From positions 1,178,001 through 1,242,000 of the forward strand of contig CAVWNR010000009.1 of assembly GCA_963756525.1 (NCBI GenBank): 64,000 nt of DNA, given 5' to 3'. Below, piece after piece: positions 1 to 8,368 of the stretch; the stretch's first letter is position 1; each line of letters begins with the position of its first letter. This stretch comes from CAVWNR01 sp963756525. GTDB taxonomy: Bacteria > Actinomycetota > Actinomycetes > Mycobacteriales > Jatrophihabitantaceae. The notes under the pieces were generated by a model that had not been told where the DNA came from, did not search any database, and saw only the letters and a program-made list of their open reading frames with translations. Made by a program: the position numbers and the translations under genes.

Positions 1-819
1 GAGGACGAGCGCGTCCACGCCCAGCACCCGGACCAGCGCGTCCAGGCCCTGCCTGCCGTAGGAGGAGGTGTCGACGAATACCCGCTCGTCCAGCCGGAGC
101 GGGCCGCCGCCGCGGGCGGCGAACCGCTCATGGTGCAGCGGGGCGAGCCCGGCCCCGGCGACGAAACAGATCCGCAGCCGGGGCAGCAACGCCCGCCCCG
201 CCGCGTACCAGGCCCACCACGCGGCATGCAGCTGGCCGACGTATCCCACGGTGGCCGGCCACCACGGGGGCATCCCCGTGGATCGTGCAACCTCGTGCCG
301 CGTCCGGCGGGAGAACGTTGCACGATCAGGGAGGGGGGCGGGGTGGACCAGCACCGGGCGATCCACCGCCTCGGCCACCGCGAGTACCGGGGCGACCCGC
401 TCGAGCGCCGCCGGCGTGGCCAGCTCGGTCGCCGGAACCTGCAGCCCCACGAAGCCGTCCTGGAGCAGCCGTTTCAGCTCGTCGACGTCCGGCTCGACCT
501 GGTTGACCGACGCCCAGCCGGCGAACGGCGCCGGCAGCTCCCGCACCCCGTCATGCCAGGTCGACAGCAGCGGCTCGGCTTGCTCCGGCGGCAGGTACTC
601 GATGCCCAGCGGGCTGGAGAACGCGACCAGGACCCGGTCGCGGTCGGCGTCGAGCGCGGCGCGTCGGCGCGGGTCGTGTTCGGCCGGGCGCACCCGGTAG
701 GCCGGCTCGCCGGCGAGGTGCAGGGTCCAGCCGGACAGCCGCGGCGGATCGCGCCGGGCGCGCAGCGCGTCGACGAATGCGGCTGGCCAAAGGTGCTGGT
801 GCACGTCGACCCCGGCCAT
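1..819 (-). CDS. Amidohydrolase family protein (C-terminus beyond window)
   Basis: Read on the minus strand from ATG at 819; the frame is open to base 1, so 273 codons are visible and the C-terminus is missing. The N-terminus MAGVDVHQHLWP carries the HxH metal-ligand pattern of the amidohydrolase-2 superfamily (TIM-barrel metal hydrolases and decarboxylases), and a later VLVHPAP strand would supply another ligand position. The substrate cannot be deduced. It is divergent from a LacI-type gene, with two LacI operators in the 88-base gap, so control by that repressor is likely. Oddity: codons about 165-180 are made by a 47-base palindromic element (281-327) that keeps the frame but may add about 16 residues to the barrel. 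Confidence 0.75.
   Translation of the reverse strand, partial: MAGVDVHQHLWPAAFVDALRARRDPPRLSGWTLHLAGEPAYRVRPAEHDPRRRAALDADRDRVLVAFSSPLGIEYLPPEQAEPLLSTWHDGVRELPAPFAGWASVNQVEPDVDELKRLLQDGFVGLQVPATELATPAALERVAPVLAVAEAVDRPVLVHPAPLPDRATFSRRTRHEVARSTGMPPWWPATVGYVGQLHAAWWAWYAAGRALLPRLRICFVAGAGLAPLHHERFAARGGGPLRLDERVFVDTSSYGRQGLDALVRVLGVDALVL
281..327. repeat. Palindromic element, copy A, inside a coding region
   Basis: Perfect 11-base inverted arms (281-291 GATCGTGCAAC and 317-327 GTTGCACGATC) enclose 25 bases. The centre holds CCGCGTCCGGC (298-308). The same 11-base core sits in the centre of a second element with different GATC-starting arms at 15045-15092. The shared architecture suggests a dispersed small palindromic repeat family. 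This copy lies within the amidohydrolase reading frame. Confidence 0.6.
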
Positions 820-832
820 GGTCCACCCGTCT

Positions 833-874
833 AGTGAAGCGCTTCACTGATACGCTCCAGTGAAGCGCTTCAAC
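833..874. promoter_or_regulatory. Two LacI-family operators
   Basis: The perfect 16-base palindrome AGTGAAGCGCTTCACT (833-848) and the 12-base palindrome TGAAGCGCTTCA (861-872) match the classical LacI/GalR-family operator. Their centres are 26 bases apart, in the gap between the divergent amidohydrolase (start 819) and lacI-type gene (start 908). They could repress the amidohydrolase promoter and also autoregulate the repressor, because site 2 ends about 24 bases upstream of the repressor's -10 hexamer. Confidence 0.85.
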
Positions 875-895
875 TAGCTAGATGTCAACCGCGGT

Positions 896-901
896 TACGC
901 T
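896..901 (+). promoter_or_regulatory. -10 hexamer of a leaderless promoter for the LacI-type gene
   Basis: TACGCT fits the actinobacterial TANNNT -10 consensus and ends 6 bases before the ATG at 908. Transcription would then begin at or next to the start codon. No Shine-Dalgarno sequence precedes this ATG, which agrees with a leaderless message. Confidence 0.5.
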
Positions 902-907
902 GTTCGA

Positions 908-1915
908 ATGTCGGAGCGCCAGCGCCGGGTCACGCTGCGCGACCTCGCCGAGGAGACCGGGCTGTCCTCCGCCGCCGTCTCCTACGCGCTGCGCGGCCTG
1001 CAGGTGCCCGAGGAGACCCAGCAGCGGGTCCGCGAGGCCGCCGACCGCCTCGGGTATCAGGCCGACCCGATCGCCCGGGCACTCGCCTCCGGCCGCACCG
1101 GGTATGTCGGCCTGCTCTGCGGCTCGCTGCAAGACGTCTGGCAGCAGGGCGTGGCCGCCGCGCTCGGCCGGGGTCTGCTCGAGACCGGGCGGCACGCGCT
1201 CATCGTCGACGCGTCCAACGACCCGCAGCTGGAGGCCACCCTCGCCGGGCAACTGGTCGATCAGCGCGTCGACGCCCTCATCGCCCTGCCCGTCGACCCG
1301 GCGGCGGCGCACTGGGCGCAGTTGGCTCGGCGTACGGTGCTGATCTCCATCGGCGACGGCCTGCCCGGCGCCGCCACCGCCGCCGAGGTGGTCTTCGACA
1401 ACGAGGCCGGCGTCGCGGACGCGCTGCACCAGCTCGCCACCGCCGGGCACCGCAAGATCGCGATCATGACACCGGGCGGGCCGACCACCCCGGACCGCCC
1501 GGCCGAGGTGGTCGCCAACCGGGTCGCGGCCCGGCTCGGCCTACGGGTGGTGCTGCACACCTCCCCGCACGACCTGGACGGCGCGACGGCGGTCGCCCGG
1601 GGCGTTCTCGACCTCGCCGACCCGCCGACCGCGTTCTTGTGCCTGGCCGACTCGTTGGCGTACGGCGTGTACGCCGCGGCCGGTGAGTTGCGCCGCCGCA
1701 TCCCCGATGACATCTCGGTGCTCGGCTACGACGACCATCCGATGTCGCGGCTGTTGACCCCACCGCTGTCGAGCTACCGGTGGCCGGTGGACCTGCTGGT
1801 CAGCTCCGTGGTCGAGCGCACCGTCCGCGCCGTCGAGGACGGCAAGCGCAGCCGGCGCAAGGTGCTCACCCCGGTGGCTCAGCCGCGCGGCTCGGTGGCC
1901 CGGCCCGCTCGTTGA
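908..1915 (+). CDS. LacI/GalR-family transcriptional regulator
   Basis: 335 residues, the usual family length. Residues about 8-30 (VTLRDLAEETGLSSAAVSYAL) are the LacI helix-turn-helix, followed by the hinge motif (RVREAADRLGYQADPIARAL). The rest is a periplasmic-binding-protein-like effector domain, ending with the typical GYDDHP segment before the last strand. It should bind the two TGAAGCGCTTCA palindromes just upstream and control the divergent amidohydrolase and itself. The inducer is unknown; sugars or sugar derivatives are usual for the family. Confidence 0.92.
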   Translation: MSERQRRVTLRDLAEETGLSSAAVSYALRGLQVPEETQQRVREAADRLGYQADPIARALASGRTGYVGLLCGSLQDVWQQGVAAALGRGLLETGRHALIVDASNDPQLEATLAGQLVDQRVDALIALPVDPAAAHWAQLARRTVLISIGDGLPGAATAAEVVFDNEAGVADALHQLATAGHRKIAIMTPGGPTTPDRPAEVVANRVAARLGLRVVLHTSPHDLDGATAVARGVLDLADPPTAFLCLADSLAYGVYAAAGELRRRIPDDISVLGYDDHPMSRLLTPPLSSYRWPVDLLVSSVVERTVRAVEDGKRSRRKVLTPVAQPRGSVARPAR

Positions 1916-1931
1916 GAAGACGGCAGCGCGG

Positions 1932-2768
1932 TCAGCCGAGGCGGATACCGGCGAGCTGGGTGGCCTGCGCGACCAACCGGCCGGTGCTGTCCCAGACCGT
2001 GCAGGACTCGTCGACCCGCTGGGCGTCGATCAGCTGCGCCTTCTGCTGGATGCACACAGGACCCGGGGCAGGCAACGCCCGCACATACGCGGTGAGCTCG
2101 AGCGTGGGCACCCAGCCGGTCGCCTCGATGTCGAAGGTCGCCGGGGGAAGCGCGTCGACCGCGTACAGCAATGAGGTGGGGTCGAAGTCCTCCCCGCCGG
2201 CAAGCTCGAGCCAGCCGCGCAGCTCGCCGGTGCCGCTCGGGCGCCCGTCCGCCCAGCCGAACGTGTGCGGGTCCAACCGCAGGTCGACCTGCGACATGAT
2301 CGTCACCGGGATGCCGGTGGGGCTGCGGGCGGGCAGCCGGATCGACTCAGCCTGCCCGGCAGCACCCGGACTCGGCACACCGTCCCAATACGGCTTGCTG
2401 TCCCGGTCGAGCGTGCCGATCGTCAGCAGCGCTTCGACGCACGGCTGGTCGTTCTGGCGCAGCCGCGCGCGTACCTGGCTGGCCGCGCGACCGGCGCGCA
2501 GCACCTCGACGGCCACGCTGACCGGCCCGGGTTCGGGCGAGTGCAGGTAGTGCGCGCTGGCCGCGATCACGTGCTGCTGTGCGGTGGTCGTCAAGGCCGC
2601 CCGGGCCAGCATGGCCAGCAGGTACCCGCCGTTGGGTTTGCCGCCGATCGTCCACCGCGGGTCGACATCGGCCGCGAACTGGCCCGGCGCGCCGGTGCCC
2701 GTCACCGCGGTAACTGCCGAGAACTGCGTCGTGTGCACGTCGACATCCAACACTGCGCCGCCGACCAT
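1932..2768 (-). CDS. Acyl-CoA thioesterase family protein (double hotdog)
   Basis: 278 residues from ATG 2768; an upstream extension in frame would overlap the neighbour and looks non-coding. The segment WTIGGKPNGGYLLAMLARAA (residues about 33-52) and the later LEDFD/PTSLLYAVDALPP region match TesB-like thioesterases with two hotdog halves, which hydrolyse acyl-CoA to free acid and CoA in the cytosol. It is divergent from the Fe-S oxidoreductase (2839), and an acyl-CoA synthetase lies close by, so a role in acyl-CoA turnover fits. The chain-length preference cannot be read from sequence. Confidence 0.75.
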   Translation of the reverse strand: MVGGAVLDVDVHTTQFSAVTAVTGTGAPGQFAADVDPRWTIGGKPNGGYLLAMLARAALTTTAQQHVIAASAHYLHSPEPGPVSVAVEVLRAGRAASQVRARLRQNDQPCVEALLTIGTLDRDSKPYWDGVPSPGAAGQAESIRLPARSPTGIPVTIMSQVDLRLDPHTFGWADGRPSGTGELRGWLELAGGEDFDPTSLLYAVDALPPATFDIEATGWVPTLELTAYVRALPAPGPVCIQQKAQLIDAQRVDESCTVWDSTGRLVAQATQLAGIRLG

Positions 2769-2838
2769 CCGCGCCGAGAGCAGGTGGGCGACGCGTATGT
2801 TCGGCAGGATCGACGGCTGAAGTTCGAGGAGACAACCA

Positions 2839-5058
2839 GTGGTACTCCGCCTGACGGTCGCGCTGGCCATGCTGGTCGTTACCGTCGCCTTCGCCGGTCG
2901 TCGGATCTGGTGGCTGACCAGGCTGATCCGCTCGGGTCGCCCCGCGCCGGACCGTATGAACAACTTCGGCGAGCGGCTGCGTGCCCAGGCGGTGGAGGTG
3001 TTCGGGCAGCGTCGATTGCTGAAGTGGTCGGTGCCCGGCGTCGCGCACTTCCTGACGTTCTGGGGCTTCATCGTCTTGTTTATCACCATCATCGAGTGCT
3101 ACGGCGCGCTGACGATCAGCGACGACTTCGCGTTCCCGTGGATCGGCCACGATCAGTGGCTCGGCTTTCTCGAGGACTTCTTCGCGGTCGCCGTGCTCCT
3201 CGCGGTGATCTGGTTCGCGATCAACCGGTGGCGCAACGCCCCGCAGCGCAAACAGCGGGCGAGCCGGTTCTACGGCTCGCACAACGGGCCGGCCGAGTTC
3301 ATCCTTGTGATGATCTTCCTAGTGGTCGCGACGCTGCTCGTTTACCGCGGCGCGCAGTGGAACACCGGGCACTTCCCGTTCGGCAAGTCGAAGTGGACGT
3401 TCGCCTCGTATGTCGTCGCCCAGGCGCTGCGCCCCGGCCCGCACAACTACTGGATCGAGACCACCTTCCTGATCGCCCAGATGGCGGTCGTGTTCGGCTT
3501 CCTCATCGTGGTACTGCACTCCAAGCACCTGCATATCTTCGTGGCGCCGCTGAATGTCACGACCAAGCGGCTGCCGGACGGTCTCGGCGCACTGCTGCCC
3601 GTCACGGACGCGTCGGGCACCCCGCTGGACTTCTCCGACGTGGAGAACATGAGCGAGGACACCGTGTTTGGCCGCGGGAAGATCGAGGACTTCAGCTGGA
3701 AGGGTTATCTGGATTTCGCGACCTGCACCGAGTGTGGGCGCTGCCAGTCGCAGTGCCCGGCGTGGAACACCGGCAAGCCGCTGTCGCCGAAGCTTGTGAT
3801 CATGGACCTGCGCGATCACCTGTTCGCCAAGGCTCCTTATCTCGTCGACGGGCGTGCTGCACCGGACGAGGCGACCGTGGCCTCCCAGGAGCCGCACGTG
3901 CCGGAATCGGGGTTCGGTCGGGTGCCCGGGTCGGGGCCGGACCAGGCGGCGCGCCCGCTGGTCGGCGACCTCGCCTCCGGCGGGGTGATCGACCCGGACG
4001 TGCTCTGGTCGTGCACCACCTGCGGCGCCTGCGTCGAGCAGTGTCCGGTCGACATCGAGCACATCGACCACATCGTCGACATGCGCCGCTACCAGGTGCT
4101 CATCGAGTCGGCGTTCCCGTCCGAGGCCGGCGTGATGCTGCGCAACATCGAGAACAAGGGCAACCCGTGGGGGCTGGGTGAGAAGGCCCGCGAAGAGTGG
4201 CTCGGCTCGCTTGATTTCAGCGTGCGCCGGGCCGTGCCGGGCGAGAAGCTGCCCGCCGACATCGAGTACCTGTTCTGGGTCGGCTGCGCCGGGGCGTTGG
4301 AGGACCGCTCCCGCAAGGTCACCCGCGCGTTCGCCGAGCTGCTGCACGCCGCGGGCGTCGAGTTCGCCGTCCTCGGCGCAGGCGAGACCTGCACCGGCGA
4401 CCCGGCGCGGCGGCTGGGCAACGAGTTCTTGTTCCAGATGCAGGGCATGCAGAACGTCGAGACGCTCAACTCGATCATCCGCGCCGAGCCGCTGAAGATC
4501 GTCGCGACCTGCCCGCACTGCTTCAACACGCTGGCCAACGAGTACCCCCAGCTCGGCGGGCACTACCAGGTGGTGCACCACACCCAGCTGCTCGGCCGGC
4601 TGGTCGACGAGGGGCGACTCACCCCGGTGCAGCCGGTGGACAAGAGCGTCACCTACCACGACCCGTGCTACCTGGGCCGGCACAACAAGGTCTACACCCC
4701 GCCGCGGGAGGTGCTGGGTGCCATCCCGGCGCTGCGCAGCGAGGAGATGCACCGGTGCAAGGACCGCGGCTTCTGCTGCGGCGCCGGTGGGGCGCGGATG
4801 TGGATGGAGGAGAAGATCGGCAAGCGGATCAACCTCGAGCGCACCGACGAGGCGCTGGCGCTGAACCCCGACCTGATCTCGACCGCCTGCCCGTTCTGCA
4901 TGGTGATGCTCTCCGACGCGGTCACCGCCCGCAAGGCCGAAGGCGCCGCCCGCGAGGAGGTGCAGGTGCTTGACGTCGCGCAGATCCTGCAGCAGTCGCT
5001 GGCCGCGCCGGCCGCTGAGCCCGCGCCTGAGCCGGAACCGGCTCCGGCCGCCGAATAA
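2839..5058 (+). CDS. Membrane-associated (Fe-S)-binding oxidoreductase, HdrD/GlpC type
   Basis: 739 residues from GTG 2839, preceded by GAGGAGA at 2826-2832. The N-terminal third has about five hydrophobic helices of the NarI-like type. Two 4Fe-4S motifs follow (CTECGRCQSQCP and CTTCGACVEQCP), then two CCG cysteine domains (motifs around CPHC, CYLGRHN and CCGAGGARMW). This is the layout of actinobacterial iron-sulfur reductases related to heterodisulfide reductase subunit D and M. tuberculosis Rv0338c. It probably passes electrons between a dehydrogenase and the quinone pool. The tail is an Ala/Pro/Glu-rich linker. It ends 4 bases from the convergent acyl-CoA synthetase. Confidence 0.85.
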   Translation: MVLRLTVALAMLVVTVAFAGRRIWWLTRLIRSGRPAPDRMNNFGERLRAQAVEVFGQRRLLKWSVPGVAHFLTFWGFIVLFITIIECYGALTISDDFAFPWIGHDQWLGFLEDFFAVAVLLAVIWFAINRWRNAPQRKQRASRFYGSHNGPAEFILVMIFLVVATLLVYRGAQWNTGHFPFGKSKWTFASYVVAQALRPGPHNYWIETTFLIAQMAVVFGFLIVVLHSKHLHIFVAPLNVTTKRLPDGLGALLPVTDASGTPLDFSDVENMSEDTVFGRGKIEDFSWKGYLDFATCTECGRCQSQCPAWNTGKPLSPKLVIMDLRDHLFAKAPYLVDGRAAPDEATVASQEPHVPESGFGRVPGSGPDQAARPLVGDLASGGVIDPDVLWSCTTCGACVEQCPVDIEHIDHIVDMRRYQVLIESAFPSEAGVMLRNIENKGNPWGLGEKAREEWLGSLDFSVRRAVPGEKLPADIEYLFWVGCAGALEDRSRKVTRAFAELLHAAGVEFAVLGAGETCTGDPARRLGNEFLFQMQGMQNVETLNSIIRAEPLKIVATCPHCFNTLANEYPQLGGHYQVVHHTQLLGRLVDEGRLTPVQPVDKSVTYHDPCYLGRHNKVYTPPREVLGAIPALRSEEMHRCKDRGFCCGAGGARMWMEEKIGKRINLERTDEALALNPDLISTACPFCMVMLSDAVTARKAEGAAREEVQVLDVAQILQQSLAAPAAEPAPEPEPAPAAE

Positions 5059-5062
5059 CGGA

Positions 5063-6898
5063 TCAGGCGTAGAGGGCGTCCAGTTCGGCGCGGTACTTGG
5101 CCAGGACGGCCGCGCGGCGCAACTTCAGACTCGGCGTGACCTCGCCGTCCTCGACGGTGGGCTCGTGGTCGAGGATGACGAATGTCTTGATCGTCTCCCA
5201 GCGGTTGAGTTGCGCGTTGAGCCGGTCGACGTAGCCCTGGATGAGCTCCCGGGTCGCGCCGGCGCGGGCGATCTCGGCGAAGGAGGCGCCGGCCATGCCG
5301 TGCTGGGCGGCCCAGCCGGTGATCGCGTCGGCGTCCAGCGCGACCAGCGCCACGCAGTACGAGCGCCCCTCCCCGTCGACGACGAGCTGGCTCACGTACG
5401 GGCAGATGCCCTTGAACAGCGTGTCGATCGACGACGGCGCCACGTACTTGCCGTTGGACGTCTTGAACATGTCCTTCTTGCGGTCGGTGATGCGCAGATA
5501 GCCGCCGTCGAGCTCGCCGATGTCGCCGGTGCGAAACCAGCCGTCGGCGTCGAGCACCTCCGCGGTCGCCTCGGGCTGGTTGTGGTAGCCGGCCATGACG
5601 CCCGGCCCGCGGACGAGGATCTCGCCGTCGTCATCGATCCGGGCCTCGGTGCCGGGGATGGGCGGGCCGACCGTCCCGAGCCGATTGGCGTCCGGCCGGT
5701 TCACGAACGAGGCGGCGCTCGTCTCCGAGAGCCCGTATCCCTCGAGGATCACGACGCCGACGGCGTCGAACCACTCCGCGATCTCGCGGTTCAGCGCCGC
5801 CGACCCGGAGATGAAGAACCGCAGCCGGCCGCCGAACCGCTGCCTGATCTTGGCGAACACGAGGCGGTCGGCCACCGCGAGTTGCGCCGCCAGCAGCCCG
5901 GACGGGCGCCCCCCGGCCTGGCGTACCCGCGAGGCCCGGGAGCCCACCCCGACGGCCCAGTCGAAGATCTTCGCCCGTAGACCGCCCTCGGCGTGCGCGG
6001 TGGCCACCACCCGCGCGTGCGCCTTCTCGAAGATCCGCGGTGCGGCGCCCATGAACGTCGGACGGACGACGGCGAGGTTCTCGACGATCTTGTCCACCCG
6101 GCCGTCGACCGCGGTCGGAAAGCCCACCTGCAGCGGCAGGGTCAGCAGCACCTTGCCGAACACGTGCGAGAGCGGCAGCCACAGGTACTGCAGGTCGTCC
6201 GGGCCGAGGATGCCGGTGAGGTCGACCGCCGCGGCCTCGTAGGTCCACGCCGAGTGCGGTAGCCGGACGCCCTTCGGTCGCCCCGTCGTGCCGGACGTGT
6301 AGATGAGCGTGGCGAGGTTCTCCGGGCGGATCGCGGCGACGCACGCGTCGATCAGGTCGGGCTCCTGTTCGAGTCGGCGTGCGCCGCGCTGCTCCAGTTC
6401 GTCCAGCGAGATCACCCAGTCGCCGTCGGGCGTTCCGTGCCAGGTGATCACCCGGGAGAGCAGCGGCAGGCTGTCGCGGCGCTCGCGCAGCTTGCCGACC
6501 TGCGCATCGTCCTCGGCGAAGACGACCCTGCTCCCCGAGCCCGCGACGATGTAACCGACGTCCTCGGCGGTGGTAGTCGGGTAGACGGTGGTCGTGGCCG
6601 CGCCGGCGCACATCGCGGCGAGGTCGGCCAGCACCCACTCGTAGCCGGTGCCGGCGGCGAGCGCGACGCGTTCCTCGGGCCGCACACCCAGCTCGACCAG
6701 CCCGGCGGCCTGGCGGCGTACCCGCTCGCCGACCTGACGCCAGGTGACGCTCGTCCATCCGGCACCCGACGTGAAGCGGTACGCCTCGCGGTCGGGTGTG
6801 GCAGCCACCCGGTCGACGAACAGCTTGGCGACCGAGGCTGGGCGGCGCTCCAGTGCCGGCAGGTCGACGCGCTCGGGTGCGGTGACGGCGCTGGTCAT
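5063..6898 (-). CDS. Long-chain fatty-acid-CoA ligase (AMP-forming)
   Basis: 611 residues from ATG 6898, which overlaps the stop of the upstream gene as ATGA; this coupling fixes the start. The adenylation P-loop YTSGTTGRPKGV, the A5 motif EGYGLSETSAA, the A8 region WFRTGDIGELDGGYLRITDRKKDMFK and the catalytic lysine region near SNGKYVAP are all present. The length and motifs fit FadD15-type enzymes that convert fatty acid, ATP and CoA to acyl-CoA, AMP and pyrophosphate. The thioesterase nearby performs the reverse hydrolysis. Confidence 0.92.
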   Translation of the reverse strand: MTSAVTAPERVDLPALERRPASVAKLFVDRVAATPDREAYRFTSGAGWTSVTWRQVGERVRRQAAGLVELGVRPEERVALAAGTGYEWVLADLAAMCAGAATTTVYPTTTAEDVGYIVAGSGSRVVFAEDDAQVGKLRERRDSLPLLSRVITWHGTPDGDWVISLDELEQRGARRLEQEPDLIDACVAAIRPENLATLIYTSGTTGRPKGVRLPHSAWTYEAAAVDLTGILGPDDLQYLWLPLSHVFGKVLLTLPLQVGFPTAVDGRVDKIVENLAVVRPTFMGAAPRIFEKAHARVVATAHAEGGLRAKIFDWAVGVGSRASRVRQAGGRPSGLLAAQLAVADRLVFAKIRQRFGGRLRFFISGSAALNREIAEWFDAVGVVILEGYGLSETSAASFVNRPDANRLGTVGPPIPGTEARIDDDGEILVRGPGVMAGYHNQPEATAEVLDADGWFRTGDIGELDGGYLRITDRKKDMFKTSNGKYVAPSSIDTLFKGICPYVSQLVVDGEGRSYCVALVALDADAITGWAAQHGMAGASFAEIARAGATRELIQGYVDRLNAQLNRWETIKTFVILDHEPTVEDGEVTPSLKLRRAAVLAKYRAELDALYA

Positions 6899-7662
6899 GT
6901 CCGCAACGGTAGAGCGTGGCGCAGTTGCCCGCCGAGCACCCGTGGCGCGTCGGCCAGCGACGGGCCGTACCAGGTCAGGTGCCGGCCGCTGACGAGCGCG
7001 ACGGCGGCGTCCGGGAAGCACTCCGGGCCGTCGTCGGGTCCGAACGGGTACGGCTCGTCGGGCAGGACGACCAGCTCGGCGCCCTGCAACTGCGCCAGCG
7101 GAATCTTCGGGTACCGCTCGGAGTGACCGCCGTACGCGTTGCGGACGCCGAGCCGGGCGAGCAGGTCGCCGGCGAACGTGTCGCGGCCGAGCACCATCCA
7201 GGGCCGCCGCCAGATCGGCACGACCGCGGTACGCGGCGTGCGCGGCGCCACCCGGCCCCAGGCGTCACTAGCGTGGTCGAGCCAGCCCGGCCGGGGTATC
7301 CGGCAGGCCAGCCGCAGCAGCCGGTCCAGCGAGGCCAGCGCTTCGTCCAGCGTGCGGATCCGGGTGACCCAGACGGGCAGGCCCGCGTCGCGCAGCGCCG
7401 CCAGGTCGGCCGGGCGGTTCTCCTCCTCGTTGGCCAGCACGACATCCGGCGCCAGCTCGACGATGCGAGCGATCGCCGGGTTCTTCGTGCCGCCGACCCG
7501 GTTCACGTCCAGGTCGGGCGGGTGGGTGCACCAGTCCGTGGCGCCGACCAGCAGCCCGGGCGCGGTCACCGCCACCGACTCGGTGAGCGAGGGAACCAGC
7601 GACACCACCCGGCCGACCCGGGTGGGGACGGGGACGGGCAGGCCGAGGTCGTCGCGCGCCAC
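6895..7662 (-). CDS. Helical-backbone metal receptor / BtuF-like protein
   Basis: 255 residues. The start VVSLVPSLTESVA and the segments GATDWCTHPP and LAPDVVLANEEENR are typical of the helical-backbone metal-receptor superfamily (vitamin B12/siderophore ABC binding proteins). No signal peptide or lipobox precedes the domain, so it is probably a cytosolic member, and no permease or ATPase gene is adjacent. Its stop overlaps the start of the acyl-CoA ligase by 4 bases, so the two form an operon. The reason for that pairing is unknown. Confidence 0.75.
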   Translation of the reverse strand: MARDDLGLPVPVPTRVGRVVSLVPSLTESVAVTAPGLLVGATDWCTHPPDLDVNRVGGTKNPAIARIVELAPDVVLANEEENRPADLAALRDAGLPVWVTRIRTLDEALASLDRLLRLACRIPRPGWLDHASDAWGRVAPRTPRTAVVPIWRRPWMVLGRDTFAGDLLARLGVRNAYGGHSERYPKIPLAQLQGAELVVLPDEPYPFGPDDGPECFPDAAVALVSGRHLTWYGPSLADAPRVLGGQLRHALPLRT

Positions 7663-7879
7663 ACCGTGAGGCTAGTGACAGGCCGCCGCCGTCGGTTATC
7701 GATCACGTTTTCCTCGCGACTGGCCGGTTAGGGCGTCCTCAAGCGGTCACTGCCGGGGAAAAGGCGATCGACTCGGCGACCGTCCCGAACAACGCAGGCT
7801 CCCCGCACAACGCGACGAGCCCATCGGCGCGTCTGATCGGTGAGAACCTCGAAGGCGGGGACCGATCGCGGGAGGCCCG

Positions 7880-8368
7880 TTGACGTTCGAGGAGTTCGCG
7901 GCGACGCGGCTCGACGCCGTGCTGCGCTTCGCCGTCGTGCTCACGAACGACCGGGGGCTCGCCGAGGACGTCGTGCAGGAGGTGCTGATCCGTGCGTACC
8001 GGCGCTGGGATCAGATCGGCGCGCTGGACCACCCGGAGGCGTATGTCCGGCGGATGGTGGTCAACGAGTTCGTCTCCTGGCGGCGCAAGTGGGCGCGGAT
8101 CGTGCCGCATCACGACATCGGCCTCGACCGCGGCGTCCCGGACGAGAGCGGCCGGCTCGCCGTTCACGACGCGCTGCTCGCCGAGGTCGCCAAGCTCCCG
8201 CCCAAGCAGCGCGCGGTTCTGGTGCTGCGCTACTTCGAGGACCTGCCCGACGCCGAGATCGCCGCGATCCTCGGCTGCGCGCAGACCACGGTTCGCGGCT
8301 ACGCGTTCCGGGGGCTGGCCACCCTGCGGGTCGAGCTGGATCCGGCCGTAGCCGAGGACACCGCATGA
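7880..8368 (+). CDS. ECF RNA polymerase sigma factor, SigE family
   Basis: 162 residues from TTG 7880 with GGAGG at 7871-7875. The start MTFEEFAATRLDAVLRFAVVL is characteristic of the Streptomyces-type SigE family. Region 2 contains AEDVVQEVLIRAYRRW and region 4 contains LPPKQRAVLVLRYFEDLPDAEIA with an HTH near the end. It overlaps the next gene as ATGA, the usual place for an anti-sigma factor. A weak ECF-like sequence (GGAAAA, 18 bases, CGTCCC) lies in the preceding 217-base gap and might mean autoregulation. Confidence 0.9.
   Translation: MTFEEFAATRLDAVLRFAVVLTNDRGLAEDVVQEVLIRAYRRWDQIGALDHPEAYVRRMVVNEFVSWRRKWARIVPHHDIGLDRGVPDESGRLAVHDALLAEVAKLPPKQRAVLVLRYFEDLPDAEIAAILGCAQTTVRGYAFRGLATLRVELDPAVAEDTA

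Noticed and set aside
2265..4181. 638-codon frame overlapping the thioesterase and the Fe-S protein
   Set aside because: It is the second reading frame of a high-GC gene; Arg/Ala/Gly-rich with no motif, while the other frame holds clear Fe-S motifs.
7740..8167. 142-codon minus-strand frame before and over the sigma factor gene
   Set aside because: It is antisense to a clear ECF sigma factor and contains no motif.
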